Assembly (NCBI GenBank): GCA_913046025.1
Contig: CAJWRP010000045.1
Location: 1-10,132 of the forward strand
DNA from: an uncultured Chloroflexota bacterium
Lineage (GTDB): Bacteria; Chloroflexota; Dehalococcoidia; SAR202; UBA11138
Direction of reading: 5' to 3'
DNA length: 10,132 nt
The notes under the pieces were generated by a model. The model saw nothing but the letters and a program-made list of their open reading frames with translations. It made no database searches and had not been told where the DNA came from. How positions within the stretch are numbered: position 1 is the first letter of the stretch; the number at the start of each line of letters is the position of its first letter. Made by a program: the position numbers and the translations under genes. Positions 6,387 through 10,132 of this stretch are shown piece by piece.

Positions 6387-6455
6387 CGTCTCAATCTCAT
6401 CAATGTGCACTGTCAGGACTTGGCCTGCCTCGGCACCATTAATGAGATTGAGACG
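6387..6455. repeat. 19-bp inverted repeat (one mismatch) with 31-nt spacer inside the amidase remnant
   Basis: CGTCTCAATCTCATCAATG (6387-6405) and CATTAATGAGATTGAGACG (6437-6455) pair at 18 of 19 positions. On the minus strand the downstream arm encodes HIDEIET, which looks ancestral. The upstream arm occupies the place of the family's conserved TGPI-type segment between AGNP and INGAEAG, and the frame changes there. Confidence 0.9.
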
Positions 6456-6637
6456 CTGGACGGATTGCCGGCTCTCAGCTTTTGGGACAAAGCTTAGCTA
6501 TTTGGATGATCGTTCAGCCATGAACCATGATTCATCTGAGTTATGACTTCGAACTCCTCACCGGGGTCTACGCTTAGGGTTGGCTCGTTGTTGGGGCCGG
6601 TCTCGAAGTAGAGAATGCTCTTGTCGGCGACTTCCAT

Positions 6638-7007
6638 TATCTGATACTCCCTGGTTAGTATTGTCGGTCCGTTCGAGAGCACAAACTACAGGCGTATAAA
6701 GCCCTCATAAAATTAGCCGGAATTCTAACACACCATGGGGACTGCTATTTGCAAGTAGCCTGACGAGTCTGATGAACTAAAAGCCTGAAAAATCAATAGT
6801 GAAATTTGCATTTATATTGAGCTGTGAAGCGCAATGTATTCCGATGGCGGGTTGCGTTTTGCGAGGAGATTAGCTATAGTTGCGATACTTATTTTGGGCG
6901 AATTGTGCCACCAAGTCAGAACGGTTCCGCCCGCAGTCCCAATGGGCCCCGCAGCTGGGCCTTAAATAGCACTGGAATGTATCCGTCTAGAGAGGAGTCC
7001 AATAAGG
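6638..7007. other. Non-coding gap between the amidase remnant and the transporter operon
   Basis: No convincing gene is present. A short plus-strand open frame (6824-7015) has no family motif, no good ribosome site and overlaps the start of the transporter gene. The left part (6690-6830) is AT-rich. The stretch includes a possible promoter (6852-6880) and the AGAGGAG ribosome site (6991-6997) of the downstream gene. Confidence 0.6.
6852..6880 (+). promoter_or_regulatory. Candidate promoter for the transporter ATPase operon
   Basis: TTGCGT (6852-6857) and TATAGT (6875-6880) are separated by 17 nt. The -10 matches the consensus at five of six positions, the -35 only in TTG. Transcription would begin near 6887, giving a leader of about 120 nt. 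Confidence 0.35.
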
Positions 7008-8072
7008 ATGACTAGCGATAGCCGCATTGGTGATGTAGTCCTCGACGTGCAGGACTTGCGCACCTTTTTTGTAACCAGATGGGGCGTTGTGAAGGCCGTG
7101 GACGGCGTTAGTTTTCAGCTCAGAAAAGGAGAGACTCTGGGCATCGTGGGTGAGTCCGGTTCCGGTAAGTCAGTTACCACGCTATCCATAATGCGCCTGG
7201 TACCCTCTCCTCCTGGTCACATCGTTGGTGGCCAAGTCAAATTGATGGGTGAAGATATCCTTCAACTTGACGAAGGCGAGATGTCAAAAATTCGGGGTGA
7301 CAGGATAGCCATGGTTCTGCAGGATCCTATGACAGCACTCAATCCTGTGTTTGATATAGAAAACCAGGTTGGCGAGGCATTAAAAATACACAAAAAACAG
7401 TCCGGACAAGGACTGAAGGACAATGTTATTGATATGCTTCGTAGGGTGAGAATCCCTGCGCCGGAAATTCGGATAAGGGACTACCCTCACCAGCTTAGCG
7501 GGGGAATGAGGCAGCGTGTGGTTGGTGCAATTGGCATCTCATGCGATCCTGAGGTTCTTATCGCTGACGAGCCTACAACATCTCTGGATGCAACAATTCA
7601 GGCCCAGTACCTAAGGCTTCTTCGGGACCTCCAGGAAGAAACTGGTGTAGGTATCATCTTCATCACTCACGACTTTGGAATCGTGGCCAAAATGTGTGAC
7701 CGTGTGGCGGTTATGTACGCGGGCAAGATTGTGGAGCAGGGTGATGTAAGGCAGATATTCAATAACCCCTCGCATCCGTATACCGAAGCGCTTATTCAGT
7801 CGGTGCCGAAGATGGAAGAGAAGGCACAGAGACTCTACGCCATTCCAGGCCAACCCCCGGTGCTTTTCGACCTTCCTGAAGCCTGTTCTTTCGCTCCCAG
7901 GTGTCCTTACGCAATGGAAAAGTGTCATCAGGAATATCCACCCGTGTTTGATGTGGGTGATGGCCAGTCCGCTGCCTGCTGGTTGCGAGAAGACGGAGCT
8001 TCTACACTGGCAGTGGCCGAAAGTACGCCAGACGCAGATGCGGCGCCCACAACTACCGAGGCAAATGATTAG
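7008..8072 (+). CDS. dppD: Oligopeptide/dipeptide-type ABC transporter ATPase, DppD/OppD-like
   Basis: This is one of two nucleotide-binding subunits that power peptide (or nickel/opine) uptake through a DppB/DppC permease pair at the inner face of the membrane. The 354 residues contain Walker A GESGSGKS (48-55), Q-loop Q105 in VLQDPMTALNP, signature LSGGM (163-167), Walker B VLIADEPT (183-190) and switch histidine H221 in ITHDFG. The C-terminal oligopeptide/dipeptide extension has HPYTEAL and cysteines C293, C299, C306 and C324, a pattern linked to a [4Fe-4S] cluster in some DppD proteins. The tail after about 330 is low-complexity (Ala, Thr, Asp). ATG 7008 has AGAGGAG 10 nt upstream. The dppF-like gene follows 11 nt after the stop. 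The usual upstream permeases are missing; decayed sequence lies there instead. Substrate cannot be told from the ATPase. Confidence 0.95.
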   Translation: MTSDSRIGDVVLDVQDLRTFFVTRWGVVKAVDGVSFQLRKGETLGIVGESGSGKSVTTLSIMRLVPSPPGHIVGGQVKLMGEDILQLDEGEMSKIRGDRIAMVLQDPMTALNPVFDIENQVGEALKIHKKQSGQGLKDNVIDMLRRVRIPAPEIRIRDYPHQLSGGMRQRVVGAIGISCDPEVLIADEPTTSLDATIQAQYLRLLRDLQEETGVGIIFITHDFGIVAKMCDRVAVMYAGKIVEQGDVRQIFNNPSHPYTEALIQSVPKMEEKAQRLYAIPGQPPVLFDLPEACSFAPRCPYAMEKCHQEYPPVFDVGDGQSAACWLREDGASTLAVAESTPDADAAPTTTEAND

Positions 8073-8083
8073 AGGGAGAGAAC

Positions 8084-9073
8084 GTGAGCACTTCGACCGG
8101 CAATACTGTTCTACAAGTAAAAGGCCTTAAGAAGCATTTCCCTGTCGCCACGGGCCTCTTTAGCAGGCAAAAGACCTGGCTGAAGGCAGTGGACGGCATC
8201 GACCTGGAGATTGAAGAGGGGAAGACCTACGGACTGGTGGGGGAGTCTGGCTGCGGCAAGACTACGACCGCCAAGATGGTGCTTCTGCTGGAAGATCCCA
8301 CCGAAGGCGAAATCCTATTCGATGGCAAAGATGCCTTGAATATGAACAAAGACGACAGCAAAATATACAAGTCCAGCGTTCAGGCCGTGTTCCAGGACCC
8401 ATGGGCTTCTTTGAATCCTCGCATGAGGGTCAGCGGAATCGTGGGAGAGCCCCTGGAAGTAAATAGCACTATGACCAAGGGTGAGATCAAGAGTCGTGTG
8501 GAGGGGCTTCTGGAAGAAGTTGGCCTTCAGGCATACCAAGCCAACCTTTTCCCTCACGAATTCAGTGGTGGACAGCGACAAAGAATTGGTGTGGCCCGCG
8601 CGTTAGCTCTTAACCCACGTTTGATCGTTCTCGACGAGCCGGTATCGGCGCTGGACGTTTCTATTCGCGCGCAAATAATGAACCTCCTGGAGGACCTTCA
8701 AGAGGAACATAACCTCTCATACCTTCTGATTGCCCATCACTTGGCTACAGTGCGGTATATGTGCGATAAAGTAGGCGTAATGTACCTCGGCAGACTCGTA
8801 GAAGAAGCTGAAACCGAAGAACTATTCGACAATCCCCTTCACCCATATACGAAGGCTTTGATGTCAGCTGCGCTGCCGTCTCATCCTGACATAGAGAGAG
8901 AAGAAATTATCTTGTCTGGTGAGGTTCCTTCACCGATCGATCCACCACTAGGGTGTCACTTCCATCCGCGTTGCGTTCAGGCATATGAGCCTTGTGCAGG
9001 GACGTCGCCGGAGGTCGCCCATCCCGTACCTGGTCATAGGGTTGTCTGCCACCTGTACCCGCCAGAGGGATAG
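8084..9073 (+). CDS. dppF: Oligopeptide/dipeptide-type ABC transporter ATPase, DppF/OppF-like
   Basis: This second ATPase of the importer pairs with the DppD-like subunit. Its 329 residues contain [20 protein letters not shown] (33-52), Walker A GESGCGKT (53-60), Q104 in [11 protein letters not shown], signature FSGGQ (160-164) and Walker B LIVLDEP (180-186). The switch region is IAHHLATV with His at 218; the residue after it is His where most relatives have Asp. The C-terminal extension carries C291, C297, C304 and C322, with the same spacing (5, 6, 17 residues) as in the partner, so both may hold the same metal site. The start is GTG with GGGAGAG 3 nt before it. The gene begins 11 nt after the dppD-like stop, a tight operon, and ends 29 nt before a strong terminator. 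Confidence 0.95.
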   Translation: MSTSTGNTVLQVKGLKKHFPVATGLFSRQKTWLKAVDGIDLEIEEGKTYGLVGESGCGKTTTAKMVLLLEDPTEGEILFDGKDALNMNKDDSKIYKSSVQAVFQDPWASLNPRMRVSGIVGEPLEVNSTMTKGEIKSRVEGLLEEVGLQAYQANLFPHEFSGGQRQRIGVARALALNPRLIVLDEPVSALDVSIRAQIMNLLEDLQEEHNLSYLLIAHHLATVRYMCDKVGVMYLGRLVEEAETEELFDNPLHPYTKALMSAALPSHPDIEREEIILSGEVPSPIDPPLGCHFHPRCVQAYEPCAGTSPEVAHPVPGHRVVCHLYPPEG

Positions 9074-9102
9074 ACGCTCCTACAAGTTAATAAGGATTAA
9101 GT

Positions 9103-9137
9103 AAAGGCCTTCGGATCATTCGATCCGAAGGCCTTTT
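9103..9137 (+). terminator. Rho-independent terminator of the dppDF-like operon
   Basis: A perfect 15-bp stem (AAAGGCCTTCGGATC at 9103-9117 with its complement at 9122-9136) encloses a 4-nt loop ATTC and ends in TTTT (9134-9137). It lies 29 nt after the stop codon. Confidence 0.9.
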
Positions 9138-9322
9138 AATATGTCTTGTAACTGCGTAATCATAGGGTAGAGGGACGTAAGATGTTTTGGTGCGTGGGGG
9201 GGTTTGTTTCGCGCGCATTAGGTTCTATAGATAGGTGAGATGGCAGGAGAGGGATGTGGGGCGGCGTTATTTCTTAACTCTGTGATCTCATAAATAGGTA
9301 TTGTGGGCACGTGGTCCTACTG

Positions 9323-9370
9323 AATAATAAAGAACGCCGTCTTCATACGAAGACGGCGTTCTTTGTTATT
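9323..9370 (-). terminator. 22-bp hairpin, terminator of the lipoprotein unit, probably bidirectional
   Basis: Arms 9323-9344 and 9349-9370 pair over 22 positions (one G-T wobble) around a 4-nt loop ATAC. The core is GAACGCCGTCTTC. On the minus strand the 3' side runs out as TTCTTTATTATT. The hairpin lies 30 nt beyond the lipoprotein stop codon. The opposite strand is also T-rich, so it may stop read-through from both sides. Confidence 0.88.
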
Positions 9371-9399
9371 GCTAGTGTATTGGTCATATCGAGTTTGTA

Positions 9400-9915
9400 T
9401 TAGCTTGAAGTAAAGGTACCAATCTTCACCCCGTCGCAGAGGATGTCGAAACTTCCAGCATTCGCGACATTGAAGTCATAGCTGGCGCGATTCCCAGAAG
9501 TGAGTTGCAATTCCAAGGACGTAACACCTGCGGAAAAAGCACCTCCAGAGCCAGACATTTCGAGCCCCGGTATTGAGTATGTTACCGTCTGGCTTTCGCC
9601 GATAAGCTGGGCTGAAGTCCCGGCGGCTCCGCCTGCAACGCCCTCTGAAACTAACTGAATTGCGAAGCGAATTCGCTGTCCAACCTGGGCAGTAACATCA
9701 GCAGGATTAGAAGTGCACCCGGTATCATCATTGGTAACGTCTATGCGGTACTGTTCGAATGCAGTTACTGGGGATCGATGGAATTCGACAGTCTGGGTAG
9801 GGCGGGCCCCCCGTCGGTTACCTGACTTTACCCCGCAGGCCAATGCCCCCAACATGAGGATTGCTAACAACAGGGATAAGTAAATCAGAGATCTGCTGGA
9901 TCTTGCTGCGTTCAT
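9400..9915 (-). CDS. Putative lipoprotein with cupredoxin-like C-terminal fold
   Basis: This 171-residue exported protein has a basic N-terminus (MNAARSSRSL), a hydrophobic stretch (11-26) and Cys27 in LGALAC, a slightly irregular lipobox, so it is probably lipid-anchored outside the membrane. A polar linker (28-50) follows. From 56 on, the pattern resembles cupredoxins: YRIDVTNDDTGCTSNPADVT, then VGQRIRFAIQLV, a Gly/Ser/Ala-rich insert, and a C-terminal pair of strands ASYDFNVANAGSFDILCDG. The usual copper histidines are missing; only C160 remains at the typical Cys-ligand place, and C67 could pair with it in a disulfide. The ATG at 9915 is preceded by AAGGGCGG. It follows the permease gene by 49 nt on the same strand. 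The substrate or metal is unknown, and no strong family match is recognised. Confidence 0.7.
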   Translation of the reverse strand: MNAARSSRSLIYLSLLLAILMLGALACGVKSGNRRGARPTQTVEFHRSPVTAFEQYRIDVTNDDTGCTSNPADVTAQVGQRIRFAIQLVSEGVAGGAAGTSAQLIGESQTVTYSIPGLEMSGSGGAFSAGVTSLELQLTSGNRASYDFNVANAGSFDILCDGVKIGTFTSS

Positions 9916-9964
9916 TTACACCGCCCTTGTTGACTATTTGATTTAACTCTTATCTTATATGATA

Positions 9965-10132
9965 CTAAAGCTGTCTGAGTCTTGGATCGAATCGATCACG
10001 CATCCAGTCTCCCAGAAAGTTGAGTGACATTACAAGCAAGAAAATGGCCACGCCTGGGAAGAAAGCGATCCACCAAGCGTCGTTAAGGTAAGTTCTGCCG
10101 TCTGCCACCATTGCGCCCCATGCCGGTGTAGG
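9965..10132 (-). CDS. DppC/OppC-like ABC transporter permease, C-terminal 55 residues (partial)
   Basis: The gene enters from the right edge and ends at TAG 9967-9965. The visible part carries [29 protein letters not shown] (18-37, the last membrane helix) and [18 protein letters not shown]. The PG-A-IF-L-LGD-LRD-DPRLR ending is diagnostic for the DppC/OppC side of peptide-type importers (binding-protein-dependent transport inner-membrane component). Its 5' part lies outside. It runs opposite to the ATPase genes, with the lipoprotein downstream in the same direction. It may be the membrane partner of the neighbouring ATPases, but it could equally belong to a separate transporter whose ATPases lie elsewhere. 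Confidence 0.9.
   Translation of the reverse strand, partial: PTPAWGAMVADGRTYLNDAWWIAFFPGVAIFLLVMSLNFLGDWMRDRFDPRLRQL

Larger units (their letters stand above)
5766..6637 (-). pseudogene. Acetamidase/formamidase (FmdA/AmdA family), near full length with several frameshifts and stops
   Basis: The start is probably ATG 6637 (MEVADKSILYFETG) with GGGAG 9 nt upstream. About 290 codons can be followed across three frames. Frame one reads EPTLSVDPGEEFEVITQMNHG, a TAA at 6494, then AGNP. Frame two reads INGAEAGQVLTVHIDEIETE and PFGFTRF to a TAG at 6300. Frame three reads VQIVDN, a TGA, IPISPMLDVVGLAPAH and SNFDIPEIMAGAAV. The reading then returns to frame two with VPGALLHVSDMHARQGDGEI, a TAG at 5973, and a C-terminus containing GFSRGEAYLFLGQVLEARCT and QFVNPTLSYVPKV. 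These blocks are the conserved signatures of enzymes that hydrolyse formamide or acetamide to ammonia and the acid, in the family's order. The family's TGPI-type segment before NGAE is overwritten. Damage is by point lesions and small indels, not truncation, so inactivation is probably recent relative to the dehydrogenases. Two frameshifts coincide with inverted-repeat arms. Confidence 0.85.
9074..9399. other. Intergenic region between convergent operons
   Basis: It holds two strong hairpins (9103-9137 and 9323-9370) and a G-rich, purine-rich middle (about 9170-9260) with no open frame of note. Its position between two converging genes fits a pure termination zone. Confidence 0.75.

Noticed and set aside
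5980..6546. Plus-strand open frames of 93 and 88 codons
   Set aside because: They are shadows of the amidase remnant on the minus strand, which carries conserved motifs in the right order.
6769..6790. Hammerhead ribozyme-like core (CTGATGA followed by GAAA)
   Set aside because: The 11 nt between the two boxes cannot form a proper stem II, and no flanking stems I and III or cleavage triplet could be placed.
6824..7015. Plus-strand open frame of 63 codons before the dppD-like gene
   Set aside because: No ribosome site, no motif, and it overlaps the dppD start. It is probably chance.
1..10132. CRISPR array, tRNA, rRNA, insertion sequence
   Set aside because: No regularly spaced repeats, no cloverleaf with a T-loop box, and no transposase motif or terminal repeats were found by eye.

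Overview
The window looks like bacterial chromosome, probably from an uncultured lineage. A Chloroflexota (Dehalococcoidia/SAR202-like) origin is my best guess from the gene content and the style of the small zinc-ribbon proteins, but nothing here proves it. Mid-GC coding DNA alternates with AT-richer, decayed stretches.

Positions 1-217 hold a minus-strand fragment of a T4 gp46-like (SbcC/Rad50-type) ATPase with an intact Walker A. It has no start codon and is AT-rich, unlike what follows. This points to a phage remnant or an assembly junction.

Positions 250-4018 form a minus-strand block. In transcription order it contains a small zinc-ribbon protein (4018-3833), a second small Cys-rich protein (3594-3418), homoserine kinase thrB (3359-2460), aspartate kinase lysC (2385-1153) and an ALG5/DPM1-like family 2 glycosyltransferase (1044-250). 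thrB and lysC belong to the aspartate-to-threonine pathway. lysC carries a strong internal ribosome binding site and ATG that would make a separate regulatory (beta) subunit. A perfect 12-bp hairpin lies just upstream of thrB.

Positions 4360-6637 are a gene graveyard: a short-chain dehydrogenase remnant (+), a zinc alcohol/butanediol-type dehydrogenase remnant (-) that still has its Shine-Dalgarno and start codon, one intact NIPSNAP-like gene (+), and a nearly full-length but multiply frameshifted acetamidase/formamidase (-). Two of the amidase frameshifts fall inside the arms of long inverted repeats with almost identical geometry (30- and 31-nt spacers). That pattern suggests template-switch (quasipalindrome) mutation and is the most unusual signal in the window.

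Positions 7008-9073 encode two peptide/nickel-type ABC transporter ATPases (DppD- and DppF-like, +) in one operon, each with the same C-terminal four-cysteine pattern. Two very strong hairpins separate them from a convergent minus-strand unit: the C-terminal end of a DppC-like permease (to 10132, running off the edge) followed by a lipoprotein with a cupredoxin-like look. The transporter therefore appears to be split into two converging transcription units. I found no CRISPR array, tRNA, rRNA or insertion sequence.
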